From Photobacterium toruni (GTDB taxonomy: Bacteria; Pseudomonadota; Gammaproteobacteria; Enterobacterales; Vibrionaceae): a stretch of DNA of 64,000 nucleotides. Position 1 is the stretch's first letter; every line of letters starts with the position of its first letter. Shown here piece after piece: positions 1 through 9,062 of the stretch. The stretch spans positions 1,426,001 to 1,490,000 of the forward strand of contig NZ_AP024854.1 of assembly GCF_024529955.1 (NCBI RefSeq). Reading direction: 5' to 3'. The notes under the pieces were generated by a model, which saw only the letters and a list, made by a program, of their open reading frames with translations, was not told where the DNA came from and made no database searches. The position numbers and the translations under genes were made by a program.

Positions 1-80
1 ATAACTCAGGGTAGAATTTAGTTATTATTTTAAAAACAATATAGTTAGGATGTCGTACTGTGCGACATAATGGGAACGTA

Positions 81-812
81 ATGTTAAAAGCTATTTTTTT
101 AGATATGGATGAAACATTATGTGCAACATCAGTTGCAGATAAACAAGCATTGGCGACGTTAAAACACTATGTTCAATCGCAGTTCCCAACTGTGGATGCA
201 GATATTTTTTGTCAACGCTATATTGCTGGAATTTATAAACAGCTAAATGATGAATTTCCACAATTAGTGATGCTATTAGATAATGAGCTATTGTTTCGTC
301 AAACGTTAGTACAAACACTATTTTCTCAGCAGCAATTGACTATTTCCTTTGAGCAAGCTGCTGCTATTCAAGCGTCATTTGATGATGGTCGTATGGCTGG
401 GTTTGATTTTTTCCCTGAAGTTAAAACGATGCTGGCCACATTGCGTCAATATTATAAGCTGGTGGTGATAACCAATGGACCTGTTTTCTCACAGCACCCT
501 AAACTTATCGCAACGGCGATGGCTGAACATGTTGATTATATCATTGTGGGTGGGGAGGAACCGGCAGAAAAACCGGCATTAAGTATTTTCAAAAAAGCAT
601 TAGAATTAGTGGAGTGCCAACCAAATGAAGTGCTGCATATGGGGGATTCATTGGCAGCCGATATTGCCGGTGCGAATGGTGCTGGTATTGTGAGTGTGTG
701 GGTGGATACTGGAAAGGAGAGTGACCATGAGAAACTTTCGCAGTTCCCACCTACGTATATTGTGACAGAGCCTCGGCAACTATTGGACGTGATTACACAA
801 CATTTTGCTTAG
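81..812 (+). CDS. HAD-superfamily phosphatase, YjjG/NANP-like
   Basis: Probable cytosolic phosphatase of the haloacid dehalogenase superfamily, 243 aa. The nucleophile motif DMDET is at residues 8-12 (Asp8, Asp10), motif II is the VVITNGP segment, motif III is the Lys in AEKPA, and motif IV is the GDSLAADIAGA stretch near residue 190. The helical cap between motifs I and II fits subfamily I members such as the pyrimidine nucleotidase YjjG or N-acylneuraminate-9-phosphatase; the substrate cannot be told from sequence. I chose ATG at 81 (GGGA six bases upstream) rather than the in-frame GTG at 60, which adds residues not expected in the family. A small inverted repeat (ATGTCG / CGACAT, 50-68) lies just upstream. 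Single gene, convergent with alx. Confidence 0.85.
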   Translation: MLKAIFLDMDETLCATSVADKQALATLKHYVQSQFPTVDADIFCQRYIAGIYKQLNDEFPQLVMLLDNELLFRQTLVQTLFSQQQLTISFEQAAAIQASFDDGRMAGFDFFPEVKTMLATLRQYYKLVVITNGPVFSQHPKLIATAMAEHVDYIIVGGEEPAEKPALSIFKKALELVECQPNEVLHMGDSLAADIAGANGAGIVSVWVDTGKESDHEKLSQFPPTYIVTEPRQLLDVITQHFA

Positions 813-843
813 AGAATAACCAACGATTATAGCGTGAAGAATA

Positions 844-887
844 AAAATGCCACTAGATATCTATTTTAGTTAGCAGTGGCATTTTTT
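844..887. terminator. Bidirectional intrinsic terminator
   Basis: AATGCCACT pairs with AGTGGCATT, flanked by A-rich and T-rich runs on both sides. It sits between the convergent HAD gene and alx and can serve both. Confidence 0.8.
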
Positions 888-910
888 ATTTTATTAACGA
901 TTAGCCATTA

Positions 911-1864
911 TTATTGTTTTACAGATTCCATATTACGTGTTTTCCATAATGACGCACTGATAGCGATCGTGATAGAAAGTATAATGACACCAAGCGAAAT
1001 AACTGTTGGAATCGCATAAGGTGAACCAACAAGTAACATTTTGATACCAATGAAGCTGAGAATAAAGGCTAAAGCGACACGAAGATAGCAGAAACGAGTG
1101 AGCATACCTTCTAAAACGAAATACAATGAACGTAAACCAAGTAGGGCAAATACGTTAGCGGTAAAGACTAAGAATGCTTCTTGAGTAACAGCAAAAATAG
1201 CTGGGATGGAATCAAGTGCAAACATTACATCAGTTAGGGCAATAACAGCGACTACAACTAATAATGGTGTAGCTAGCCAGCCTTTATCATCTTTAACAAA
1301 CATTTTATGATCATGATAGTCGTCAGAAACTCTAAATAATCGTTTTACAAGACGTACCGGTGCTGAATTTGAAAAGTCTTCTTGCTCTTCTTCGCCTTCA
1401 CGCCAAAGTTTAAAACCAGTGTAAAGTAGGAAAACAGCAAAAATATATAGAATCCAGTGATAATCAGCTAATAGTTTTGCGCCAACACCAATTAGACCTG
1501 CACGTAAGAAAAGAGCGCCAACAATACCAAGCATTAGGATACGAGGACGTAAACGCTCTGGTACTGCAAATTGACCAAAAATTAAGGCGAAGACAAATAG
1601 GTTATCGACACTTAGAGATTTTTCTAATAAGTAGCCAGTAATAAATGATGTTGCTGCTTGTTTATTTGTATATGTACTTTCTGGTGCCATTTGGGGCCAA
1701 TATAGATAAATAAAGCCCATAAAAATAAAGGCTAAAAATACCCAAAAAACACTCCAAAGTGCTGCTGTTTTAATTGATATCTTACCGCCACGTGTTTGGT
1801 ACAAATCCAATGCAAGCATTAATACTGTTAATACAGCAAACCCTTCATAACTAAAAATACTCAT
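911..1864 (-). CDS. alx: TerC-family membrane protein Alx (Mn2+-linked transporter)
   Basis: Inner-membrane protein of the TerC/Alx family, 317 aa, with about nine hydrophobic segments. The family's conserved acidic residues in membrane segments are visible: Asp20, Glu81, Asp87-Asn88 in the EKSLSVDN motif, and Asp212 and Asp218 in the second-half TDVMFALDSIP motif. Alx of E. coli is linked to manganese homeostasis and alkaline induction, and family members are thought to export Mn2+ or load it into exoenzymes. The long leader carries a yybP-ykoY riboswitch and a terminator (separate entries), which strongly supports a manganese-regulated role. A purine-rich RBS (AGAGAG) precedes the ATG. Monocistronic. 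Confidence 0.93.
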   Translation of the reverse strand: MSIFSYEGFAVLTVLMLALDLYQTRGGKISIKTAALWSVFWVFLAFIFMGFIYLYWPQMAPESTYTNKQAATSFITGYLLEKSLSVDNLFVFALIFGQFAVPERLRPRILMLGIVGALFLRAGLIGVGAKLLADYHWILYIFAVFLLYTGFKLWREGEEEQEDFSNSAPVRLVKRLFRVSDDYHDHKMFVKDDKGWLATPLLVVVAVIALTDVMFALDSIPAIFAVTQEAFLVFTANVFALLGLRSLYFVLEGMLTRFCYLRVALAFILSFIGIKMLLVGSPYAIPTVISLGVIILSITIAISASLWKTRNMESVKQ

Positions 1865-2046
1865 AGAGTTCTCTCTTTATATATAAATATCTAATGCACT
1901 AATTTATTGCTATTAGTCTTGCTGTTTATTTAACGATATTTATAAAAATCAAATTAAATGAAACAGCACGCATAACAATATATTGTTGCATAGAATAAAA
2001 TACGAAAGGTATGCCATAGGCGAGCCTAAACAAAACCTTCCGCACA

Positions 2047-2080
2047 TTAAAAAAACCTATGCAATTGTATTACATAGGTT
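2047..2080 (-). terminator. Riboswitch expression-platform terminator
   Basis: On the minus strand AACCTATG pairs with CATAGGTT, followed directly by a run of U. It lies between the aptamer and alx, where a transcription-attenuation platform would be. Mn2+ binding would be expected to prevent it from forming; that is inferred, not seen. Confidence 0.75.
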
Positions 2081-2103
2081 CGATTACATTTTTATGTAAA
2101 CGA

Positions 2104-2252
2104 TAATGGCATTGGTCTCGTCAAAATGGTGTTCGCAGTGGCGTCTATGGCAGACAAAAGTTACTGCGAGCAAATCCATTTACGGCTGCCGGAAGCGTAT
2201 GGCTTCGAGATGACGACAGGCGAACAATTGTGACTACTCCCCAAACGAGGCA
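2104..2252 (-). ncRNA. yybP-ykoY manganese riboswitch upstream of alx
   Basis: Read on the minus strand, the 5' part contains TTTGGGGAGTAGTC (about 2245-2230) and the 3' part TTTTGACGAGACCAATGCC (about 2127-2108). These are the two conserved blocks of the yybP-ykoY aptamer (GGGGAGUAG and GACGAGACC). They are joined by a variable arm with an internal hairpin (TGCTCGCAGT ... ACTGCGAACA region). E. coli alx and mntP are both preceded by this class, which senses Mn2+. The position, about 240-390 nt upstream of the alx ATG, and the following terminator fit a cis-regulatory leader. Confidence 0.92.
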
Positions 2253-2745
2253 ATTTTAGACTTGTAGACTGTAAGTTTCCAGTCGTTTTTATGGTTAATT
2301 TGGTTAAATATCTTAAATAGCTTTAATTTAGTGCAATAAGATGTGAATGTGGTGATTAAAATATCGTTTAATTGTTTTGTTGTACTTATCAATAGGGTAT
2401 AGAGTCGCTTGAAAAATAATTTATTAAGTGACATGCAAGGTTAAGACTACGGCCGGATAGCGTTGTAATGTAAATTATAAGTAGTTGTTATTTTTATAAA
2501 ATTAAATTTATTTTATAGATAATGTGTTTTTTAGAGGGTATTACTGCTGCTCTTATGTTAATTGTTTGTTTTTGTTGTGTTTTTTATATGTAATTACGTA
2601 AGGGTTGCGTGATATGCATCACATATTTCAATGGTGATATATACAACTAAAATAAATATAGTCGTATAGTAATTATTAGCGTTAGGTTATCTAACTGTGT
2701 ACCGATTGGATCGAATATATACGATGTTTCTGACTAAGGATAGCT
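2253..2745. other. AT-rich spacer between alx leader and interrupted gene
   Basis: About 490 bases that should contain the alx promoter (minus) and the promoter of the interrupted gene (plus). Apart from the CRP-like site listed separately I see no convincing gene. A 66-codon minus-strand frame at 2234-2434 overlaps the riboswitch and is not credible. Confidence 0.5.
2608..2623 (+). promoter_or_regulatory. CRP-like binding site
   Basis: CGTGATATGCATCACA matches the CRP consensus TGTGA-N6-TCACA in 9 of 10 positions, with a perfectly palindromic GTGAT/ATCAC core. It lies 123 bases upstream of the ATG of the IS-interrupted gene, so that gene was probably catabolite- or cAMP-controlled. Sequence match only. 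Confidence 0.6.
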
Positions 2746-2850
2746 ATGGAAACAGTAGTTGATAAGGTTATAGAAAAAGATGTGATCTTTGATTACACAG
2801 AATTTCTATCTAAATCATGCCGGCAACGTTTATCATTTATGGATGCTTTA

Positions 2851-2858
2851 AAATATTT
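2851..2858. repeat. Target-site duplication, left copy (AAATATTT)
   Basis: AAATATTT directly precedes the left inverted repeat, and an identical copy follows the right end at 3885-3892. Eight bases is the usual IS1595-family duplication. Confidence 0.9.
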
Positions 2859-3884
2859 CCTGATTACCACTATTTAACAGCCACTGTTAAATTATCTCCT
2901 ATACTTTAAGATATTGAAGTATAGGAGTGACGTTATGCCTAAGAATTCAATCCAATTTCAGAAAGGCTTTTCTATACCCGAATTTATGCAAATGTATGGG
3001 ACAGAAATTCAATGTAGAGAGCGTTTATTTAATATTCGATGGAAAAATGGTTACGTTTGCCCTACCTGTGCTTCTAAAAGTTATTGTGAACTTAAATCGC
3101 GGTCATTATATCAATGTAATAAGTGTCACCATCAGACATCATTGACGGCAGGTACTTTATTTTCCCATTCAAAATTACCGTTAACTACTTGGTTTTTAGC
3201 TATTTATCTCATCACACAAGATAAAAACAGTATTTCAGCATTAGAGCTAAAGCGTAAATTAGGGGTTTCTTATAACGCAGCATGGCGAATAAAACATAAG
3301 CTCATGCAAGTGATGAAAGAGCATGATGATAATCGAAAGTTAGGCAATATCGTGCAATTGGATGATGCATATATTGGAGGTAAACAAAAAGGAAAGCGAG
3401 GACGTGGTGCCAAAGGTAAAACACCTTTTGTATCAGCGATCTCTTTGAATGAAGAAGGTCATCCTATTTATATGCGGCTAAGTGTTGTTTCTTGTTTTAA
3501 AAAACAAGAAATTATAGATTGGGCTAAAAAGCATTTACAAGAAAAAACGTTAGTCATATCAGATGGTTTACCCTGTTTTAATGGTCTGTTAGCAGCAGAT
3601 ATTATTCATGGTTCATTACCAAAAAATGGTAAAGAACTTCACCAATATGAAGCTGCATTTTATTGGGTCGATACCATGATTGGTAACGTTAAAAATTCGA
3701 TAAAAGGGACATATCACGCAATTAGAGAAAAGCATATTCCTCGTTATCTTGGTGAATTCTGTTTTCGATTTAATTATCGGTTTCGAGTTGAAGATATATT
3801 CAATACGCTAATTAAATGTGGTGCAAAATCACCACCGATGCCAGAGAAATTATTAACGCTGGCTGAGTCTCGGTGGTAATCAGG
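2859..3884 (+). mobile_element. Complete IS1595-family insertion sequence, 1026 bp
   Basis: Bounded by perfect 12-bp terminal inverted repeats, CCTGATTACCAC (2859-2870) and GTGGTAATCAGG (3873-3884), and by 8-bp direct duplications AAATATTT on both sides. It carries one transposase gene whose stop (3877-3879) lies inside the right inverted repeat. Length, duplication size and transposase type agree with IS1595 (ISXO2-like) elements. Both ends and the transposase are intact, so it may be active. Confidence 0.92.
2935..3879 (+). CDS. IS1595-family transposase
   Basis: DDE-type transposase, 314 aa. The N-terminus has a zinc ribbon with C42-x2-C45 and C61-x2-C64, followed by a helix-turn-helix-like stretch (about 95-125) and the ISXO2-like catalytic domain: Asp143-Asp144 in QLDDAYIGG, Asp210 in VISDGLP, and the typical C-terminal motif GTYHAIREKHIPRYLGEF (about 258-275). 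The ATG at 2935 is preceded by AGGAG seven bases away, which makes it a better start than the upstream in-frame codon at 2914. The gene ends inside the right inverted repeat. No frameshift or internal stop is seen. Confidence 0.93.
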   Translation: MPKNSIQFQKGFSIPEFMQMYGTEIQCRERLFNIRWKNGYVCPTCASKSYCELKSRSLYQCNKCHHQTSLTAGTLFSHSKLPLTTWFLAIYLITQDKNSISALELKRKLGVSYNAAWRIKHKLMQVMKEHDDNRKLGNIVQLDDAYIGGKQKGKRGRGAKGKTPFVSAISLNEEGHPIYMRLSVVSCFKKQEIIDWAKKHLQEKTLVISDGLPCFNGLLAADIIHGSLPKNGKELHQYEAAFYWVDTMIGNVKNSIKGTYHAIREKHIPRYLGEFCFRFNYRFRVEDIFNTLIKCGAKSPPMPEKLLTLAESRW

Positions 3885-3892
3885 AAATATTT
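3885..3892. repeat. Target-site duplication, right copy (AAATATTT)
   Basis: Identical to 2851-2858. The octamer is itself palindromic, which makes the inverted repeats look longer than 12 bp at first sight. Confidence 0.9.
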
Positions 3893-4191
3893 AATCCCAT
3901 CATTTGAAGTGATAATAAACACAACAGAGAATAATAATTTATCTTATGCTGAGCAATTAGAAACGAAGGCATTAAAAGTGTTATCAAGTAATGCTAGTGA
4001 TACTAATAACTTAATATTATTAGTAGATTTGGCTAAACAAGAAGGTATAACACAGCTTATTGTCTATATGCCATATTCTCTTGATGAACAGCAATTAGCT
4101 GAATTAAACCATAGAATAGAAGGGACTATTGAGTTTGTTAAAGGTAATAGTGAATATCTATTGTTTATTTTAGATTAAAGTCATTTATTAA

Positions 4192-4216
4192 AAAGGTGAC
4201 GATAATCGTCACCTTT
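4192..4216. terminator. Bidirectional intrinsic terminator
   Basis: AAAGGTGACGA / TCGTCACCTTT hairpin with a 3-nt loop, between the convergent interrupted gene and the DASS transporter. Confidence 0.8.
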
Positions 4217-4243
4217 ATCTATTTATTGTTCTGAAAAGTATTT

Positions 4244-5614
4244 TTACCAAAATAGCCATGTAAACAAAGTTAAAAAAATGACACAGACAATATTTAAATA
4301 AAATCCGACTCGCATCATTTCACTTTGTTTTATATAACCAGTACTAAACACAATCGCATTGGGTGGTGTGGCAACGGGTAGCATAAATGCACAAGAAGCA
4401 CTAATGGCAATTAATGCCGCTAATATAACTGGTGATACACCTAAGGCTTCAGCAACAGTAGCAAAAACAGGAACTAATAAAGCGGCACTTGCAGTATTAC
4501 TCGCAAATTCAGTAAGAAAAACGACAAAAATAGCGACTGCAAGAATCGTAAGTAATAGTCCTGCTTGGTGTAACATATTGCTGAGTGCTGTAGCAAGGAA
4601 GACACTTGTTCCTGTCGCTTTAAGAATATTACTTAGACAAATACCGCCACCAAATAACAGCAAAACACCCCAATCAGTTGAATTTTTAATGTCCTTCCAT
4701 TCAACAACTCTAGATACTGCTAACATGATAATGGCACTTAATGCGACTAATGTATCAAATTTAGCATAGCCACCTAAAAAAGCATTTATAGGCTTACTGA
4801 AAATCCATAATGCAACGGTGACGATAAAAATCATCATAGTAATTAATTTACCGTTACTCCATTGAATCGGATTGTGATTAAGTTCAAATTGGTGGTTTAG
4901 ATCTGGTTTTAATATGACATATAGCAAGGCAACAGAAACTGGCAATAGAATAATGGTGACAGGGACACCAAAAGCCATCCATTCAGTAAAACTTAAACCG
5001 ACTTCAGCTGCCGCAATAGCATTCGGTGGGCTACCAACAATAGTGGCAATACCGCCAATACTGGCACAATAAGCAGTACCTAATAGTACAAAGACATAAG
5101 TTTTATGACCACTTTTTGTGTTTACTTTACTTAACACACCAAGTACAAGCGGAAGCATCATTGCCGTTGTGGCTGTATTACTGATCCACATTGATAATCC
5201 AGCAGTGACACCAAATAACATAAATACAGCAACAGACATTCTTCCTTTTGCTGCAATAAGGACTTTATCTGCGATAACTTGATCCAGCTGCTGTTTATGT
5301 AAAGCGGCAGCAAGTGCAAACCCTCCTAGAAATAAGAAGATAATCGGGTTTGAAAAGCTAGTTAATGCTTTTGATGTATCAAAAATTCCGAATCCAACCG
5401 CTAAAAGTGGAACGAGTAGAGCAGTAATACTGACGTGAATAGCTTCGGTTAGCCACATTACAGCAACGAAGAATAAGATGCTTAAACCAATCACAACATT
5501 ACGTTCAAAAGGTAATGTATTGAGGAGAATGATCATCATTAAACTATTGCCAAGTAGGATTAAGCTACTTCTATTAAATAGCCAATGTTTGAGCGTAAGT
5601 TTGAGGGTTGTCAT
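4244..5614 (-). CDS. DASS/SLC13-family sodium-coupled anion symporter
   Basis: Inner-membrane transporter of the divalent anion:Na+ symporter family, 456 aa, with about 11-12 hydrophobic segments. Both family SNT signature loops are visible: [11 protein letters not shown] in the first half and [11 protein letters not shown] in the second, each near a re-entrant hairpin. Members carry dicarboxylates (succinate, malate, fumarate) or sulfate; the close [16 protein letters not shown] motif near the C-terminus is typical of the dicarboxylate branch, but the substrate is inferred. Another ATG at 5629 adds five residues; neither start has a strong RBS. Monocistronic between two terminators. Confidence 0.88.
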   Translation of the reverse strand: MTTLKLTLKHWLFNRSSLILLGNSLMMIILLNTLPFERNVVIGLSILFFVAVMWLTEAIHVSITALLVPLLAVGFGIFDTSKALTSFSNPIIFLFLGGFALAAALHKQQLDQVIADKVLIAAKGRMSVAVFMLFGVTAGLSMWISNTATTAMMLPLVLGVLSKVNTKSGHKTYVFVLLGTAYCASIGGIATIVGSPPNAIAAAEVGLSFTEWMAFGVPVTIILLPVSVALLYVILKPDLNHQFELNHNPIQWSNGKLITMMIFIVTVALWIFSKPINAFLGGYAKFDTLVALSAIIMLAVSRVVEWKDIKNSTDWGVLLLFGGGICLSNILKATGTSVFLATALSNMLHQAGLLLTILAVAIFVVFLTEFASNTASAALLVPVFATVAEALGVSPVILAALIAISASCAFMLPVATPPNAIVFSTGYIKQSEMMRVGFYLNIVCVIFLTLFTWLFW

Positions 5615-5931
5615 AGGTGAATTTTCCATATATTGAGGCTAGATTATTTTTATAGTTAGCTTTAATAAGCGGAAATGATAATACGTTGTGTTGCGGTAGT
5701 GTTAATGTGATGAAAGTATATTAACGCAGTACTCTTATTGGATATTTGTTGGTATTGTGATCTTTATGTGATTTTATGTTTTACTATATAATGCATTTTT
5801 AGTGATATTTATTGCGGATATATGAGTTTTTATCATTATATAATTTCGAAAAAGATAATTGGTGCTGTAAATTTTAATTTATGATAGCATTACAGATGCA
5901 ACGGAGTGCTTATGGTAATGGCTAATTAAAA

Positions 5932-6054
5932 ATGAAAGAAAAAAAGATCTGTTTAACTAAAAAAATTCATACAGAGGCTCAAGAACATATAAGAGTTGTT
6001 CGAAAGCGGGTACTCGATAAAATGGAAATTAAAAAGAAACAATCAGTTAGGTAA
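5932..6054 (+). CDS. Possible 40-aa basic protein
   Basis: ATG at 5932 opens a 40-codon frame rich in Lys and Arg (starts MKEKKICLTKKIH, ends KKKQSVR) and is followed 24 bases later by a strong terminator. The only good RBS (CGGAG, just before 5912) serves a five-codon frame ATG GTA ATG GCT AAT TAA that stops two bases before this ATG, so translational coupling is possible. No family recognised. Could be chance. Confidence 0.35.
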   Translation: MKEKKICLTKKIHTEAQEHIRVVRKRVLDKMEIKKKQSVR

Positions 6055-6077
6055 TATTTTCAGATAATAGATAACTA

Positions 6078-6109
6078 AAAGCCAGACTCACTATGTGGCT
6101 GGCTTTTTT
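6078..6109. terminator. Bidirectional intrinsic terminator
   Basis: AAAGCCAG pairs with CTGGCTTT around a 13-nt loop, with a T-run on the plus side and an A-run on the other. Lies just beyond the sanA stop (minus) and the 40-codon ORF (plus). Confidence 0.75.
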
Positions 6110-6126
6110 AGTATGTATCATTATGG

Positions 6127-6888
6127 TTATAAAATAGTATTCACTGCTGAAGACGGTTTGGCCATTTTAGGTTTGGAATGTTTAGTCGTTGAGATTTCAT
6201 CAATTACTGGTGTTATAGAGTGTTCAGCCGTAGATTTTATTAATGGGTCAATAATTGGCTCTTTCGGGCCTAGAAATTTAGGCTGTTCGTGTAAGATAAA
6301 TAAATCAATGATGGCTTTAACGCGAGCAAGGACTTCACGCACTCGAATTTTAAAACTTGCTATGCCTCTTCGCGGTTCTTGAACGGCTAAACAAGTTGCA
6401 TTGATATTATAGTGATCAGCAATAAATAATGCTCGTTCACAATGGAATTGTTGAGTAATAATGACAAAATGATTAGTATCAAAGACTTTTTTGGCTCGAA
6501 CGACAGAGTCAAGGGTACGAAAGCCTGCATAATCTAAGACAATTTCATTTTTAGCGACACCTGCCTTTAATAAGTCACGTTTCATTGTTCGAGGTTCATT
6601 ATATGAACGATGTGCGTTATCCCCACTGACCAAAAAAACATCAACCTTATGCTTGTTATATAAATCGATTGCAGCAGACATACGATAGGTATAATAGGGG
6701 TTAAGTGTTTTAGCGATGTATTTACTGGTGCCTAAAACTAAGCCTATATTATAAGCTGGCAGTTTTGCAGGGTCGTGATAAATCTGGCTTTCTGTTTGTG
6801 CAGAAACCCAGCGATCAAGTAATAATAATGTTGCTACAAAGATGATAAGGAGAACTGCAGTAATGCGAATAATGTTGAGCAGTTTCAT
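6127..6888 (-). CDS. sanA: SanA-like envelope protein (DUF218)
   Basis: Single-pass inner-membrane protein with a periplasmic DUF218 domain, 253 aa. Residues about 5-25 form the membrane anchor. The domain then shows the family motifs: GLVLGTSKYIA, the YYTYRMSAAIDLYN helix, LVSGDNA, the EPRTMKRDL segment and the TQQFHCERALFIA motif. SanA is needed for exclusion of vancomycin at high temperature in E. coli; its biochemical activity is unsettled. The last 45 residues (after EQPKF) are a hydrophilic tail without recognisable structure. GGATAATT precedes the ATG. Confidence 0.85.
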   Translation of the reverse strand: MKLLNIIRITAVLLIIFVATLLLLDRWVSAQTESQIYHDPAKLPAYNIGLVLGTSKYIAKTLNPYYTYRMSAAIDLYNKHKVDVFLVSGDNAHRSYNEPRTMKRDLLKAGVAKNEIVLDYAGFRTLDSVVRAKKVFDTNHFVIITQQFHCERALFIADHYNINATCLAVQEPRRGIASFKIRVREVLARVKAIIDLFILHEQPKFLGPKEPIIDPLIKSTAEHSITPVIDEISTTKHSKPKMAKPSSAVNTIL

Positions 6889-7030
6889 AATTATCCAAAC
6901 TAAATATAATGCTTTATTAATATCTTACCTTAATAAATGAGATTTTTGTTTAAAAAAGCGAGAACAAAAGAACGAATAGAGAGAGTTTGTGGGTTTTGTG
7001 TGCAAGTTCAAGCATTAAATAGCTTTAAAT

Positions 7031-7063
7031 AAAAAATCCGAAGTATCGTTTAATACTTCGGAT
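7031..7063 (-). terminator. Terminator of maeA
   Basis: ATCCGAAGTAT pairs with ATACTTCGGAT; the minus-strand transcript ends in a U run. Located 20 bases after the maeA stop. Confidence 0.85.
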
Positions 7064-7082
7064 ATTAGATATAAATATTTAA

Positions 7083-8771
7083 TTAAAATGAAGTTCGCTT
7101 ATAACGACGGTATTCTGATTGCCAGAAATTAGCATCAATTTTTTCGCGAATACGTTCATCTGATTTTTTAGGTGCTTTGTGTTGTTCAACGGCTTTTTTA
7201 GCTACAGCAAAAGCAATTTTACGTGATACTTTTTGAATATCTTCAAGACCGGGTAATAACGGACCTTCACCATGAATCGCTAATGGCGAGCATTCAGCTA
7301 AAGCACGGCTACTTTCCATCAACATCTCATTGGTTACACGACGGGCATTTACGGCAAGTACACCCAAACCAATACCAGGGAAAATATAGCTATTGTTACA
7401 TTGAACGATTGGGTAAGTTTTACCTTCGTAAACGACAGGATCAAAGGGTGAACCTGTTGCAACTAATGCATTACCTTCTGTCCAATGAATAAGATCAAAT
7501 GGGGTTGCTTCAACACGGCTCGTTGGGTTTGATAATGGGAAAATGATAGGGCGAGGGCAGTGAGCATACATCTCACGGATCACTTCTTCGCTAAATAATC
7601 CAGGAACACCTGATACGCCAATTAACACCGTAGGTTTAGCATTACGCATAACATCTAATAATGAAATATTGTTATCTGATAGTTCCCAATCACCAATATT
7701 TGTATTTTTTTGAACTAATGCTTGTTGGAAGTTGAGTAAGTTAGGCATGTTTTCCACTAACAAGCCCCAACGATCCACCATAAATACTTGGCTACGTGCT
7801 TGGGCATCAGTAATACCGTCAGCAACCATTTGTGCAATAATTGCTTCAGCAATACCACAGCCAGCAGAGCCAGCACCTAAGAACGTTACACGTTGGTCGG
7901 ATAATTTTGTTCCTGCTGCTTTGCAGGCTGCTAATAATGAACCAACAGTAACAGCGGCAGTACCTTGAATATCATCATTAAAACAACATACCTTATCTTT
8001 ATAACGCTCAAGTAACGGCATCGCATTTTTTTGAGCAAAATCTTCAAATTGAATTAATGCTTCAGGCCAACGGTGTTTAACTGCTTGAATAAAGTCATCC
8101 ACAAAGTTGTCGTATTCAATGCCTGTAATACGAGTATGTCGCCAACCCATGTACATAGGATCAGATAAGCGTTGTGGGTTATTAGTACCCACATCAAGTA
8201 CAACAGGTAAAGTGTAAGCTGGGCTAATGCCGCCACAAGCAGTATAAAGAGACAGTTTACCGATAGGGATGCCCATGCCTCCGATGCCTTGGTCGCCTAA
8301 ACCAAGAATACGTTCACCATCGGTAACAACAATGACTTTAACGTTTTGACGTGATGCATTATTTAGCATGTCATCAATACGATCACGATTAGGGTAAGAA
8401 ATGAAAAGACCACGACCACGACGGTAGATATTTGAGAAATCTTCACAGGCAGAACCAACAGTTGGTGTATAAATGATCGGCATCATTTCTGTGATATGAT
8501 TTTCTACAAGACGATAGAAAAGTGTTTCATTGGTGTCTTGAATATTACGTAAGTAAATATGCTTATCCATATCATTATCAAATTTTTGATATTGCTGATA
8601 AGCACGTTCAGTTTGTTCTTCGATTGATTCGATAGCTTCAGGAAGAAGACCTTCTAAGTTGAAGAACATACGCTCTTCAATAGAGAATGCGCTGCCTTTA
8701 TTTAATAACGGCGTCTCAAGAAGTATTGGGCCAGCATAAGGAATATATAGAGGTCTTTTATTGTTGTTCAT
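7083..8771 (-). CDS. maeA: NAD-dependent malic enzyme
   Basis: Cytosolic oxidative decarboxylation of L-malate to pyruvate and CO2 with NAD+ reduction; 562 aa, close to the 565 aa of E. coli MaeA (SfcA). The malic N-terminal domain has [11 protein letters not shown] near residue 95 and the [10 protein letters not shown] signature near 150, which contains catalytic/metal-binding determinants. The metal site [11 protein letters not shown] is near 255, followed by a Rossmann domain with [10 protein letters not shown] near 295. The long form with this arrangement is the NAD-type, not the shorter NADP-type fused to phosphotransacetylase (MaeB). Monocistronic with its own terminator. Confidence 0.95.
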   Translation of the reverse strand: MNNNKRPLYIPYAGPILLETPLLNKGSAFSIEERMFFNLEGLLPEAIESIEEQTERAYQQYQKFDNDMDKHIYLRNIQDTNETLFYRLVENHITEMMPIIYTPTVGSACEDFSNIYRRGRGLFISYPNRDRIDDMLNNASRQNVKVIVVTDGERILGLGDQGIGGMGIPIGKLSLYTACGGISPAYTLPVVLDVGTNNPQRLSDPMYMGWRHTRITGIEYDNFVDDFIQAVKHRWPEALIQFEDFAQKNAMPLLERYKDKVCCFNDDIQGTAAVTVGSLLAACKAAGTKLSDQRVTFLGAGSAGCGIAEAIIAQMVADGITDAQARSQVFMVDRWGLLVENMPNLLNFQQALVQKNTNIGDWELSDNNISLLDVMRNAKPTVLIGVSGVPGLFSEEVIREMYAHCPRPIIFPLSNPTSRVEATPFDLIHWTEGNALVATGSPFDPVVYEGKTYPIVQCNNSYIFPGIGLGVLAVNARRVTNEMLMESSRALAECSPLAIHGEGPLLPGLEDIQKVSRKIAFAVAKKAVEQHKAPKKSDERIREKIDANFWQSEYRRYKRTSF

Positions 8772-8964
8772 GCGATAAACTCTGTTGCGATTAAGCCAGA
8801 AAATGGACTAAGAATTTCTATGTTGCTAATGCTAGAACTTCATTGCTCATAATTCAAAGGGTAGAGTGATTTATTTCGAGAAAGCGATCATGTTTCTGAT
8901 GTTTATTTTGTTAATAAGTGAAAATACAGCAGTGTTTTACAATAACGAATCGTTTTTAAAAGAT

Positions 8965-8988
8965 AAAAGCCCTTGAGTAAGAGCTTTT
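8965..8988 (-). terminator. Probable terminator of menB
   Basis: On the minus strand AAAAGCTCTT pairs with AAGGGCTTTT (one G-U pair) followed by ATCTTTT. It lies about 75 bases beyond the menB stop. Confidence 0.5.
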
Positions 8989-9062
8989 ATTTATAAGATG
9001 AGACAAGTGTCTGTATCGCTAATGTAGCGAGTTTATCTTGTTACTTTTTTTTGTTATTGGAA

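Larger units (their letters stand above)
2746..4178 (+). pseudogene. Unknown 132-aa gene split by the IS
   Basis: The 5' part runs from ATG 2746 (start METVVDKVIEKDV) until a stop inside the IS at 2875-2877. The 3' part continues after the IS to the stop at 4176-4178. Removing 2859-3884 and one 8-bp duplication leaves 399 nt, a clean 132-codon frame in which ...DALKY joins directly to LIPSFEVII.... The joined protein is acidic, has no signal peptide or membrane segment, and ends in hydrophobic beta-like stretches (NNLILLVDLAKQ, ITQLIVYMPYS, EYLLFILD). I do not recognise the family. A CRP-like site lies upstream. Both halves show no other damage, so the insertion looks recent. Confidence 0.75.

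Noticed and set aside
2234..2434. 66-codon minus-strand ORF upstream of alx
   Set aside because: It overlaps the riboswitch 5' end, has no RBS and its composition is that of AT-rich spacer.
5756..5772. Direct repeat TGTGAT-N5-TGTGAT upstream of the DASS gene
   Set aside because: Resembles CRP half-sites but in direct, not inverted, orientation; no regulator can be assigned.
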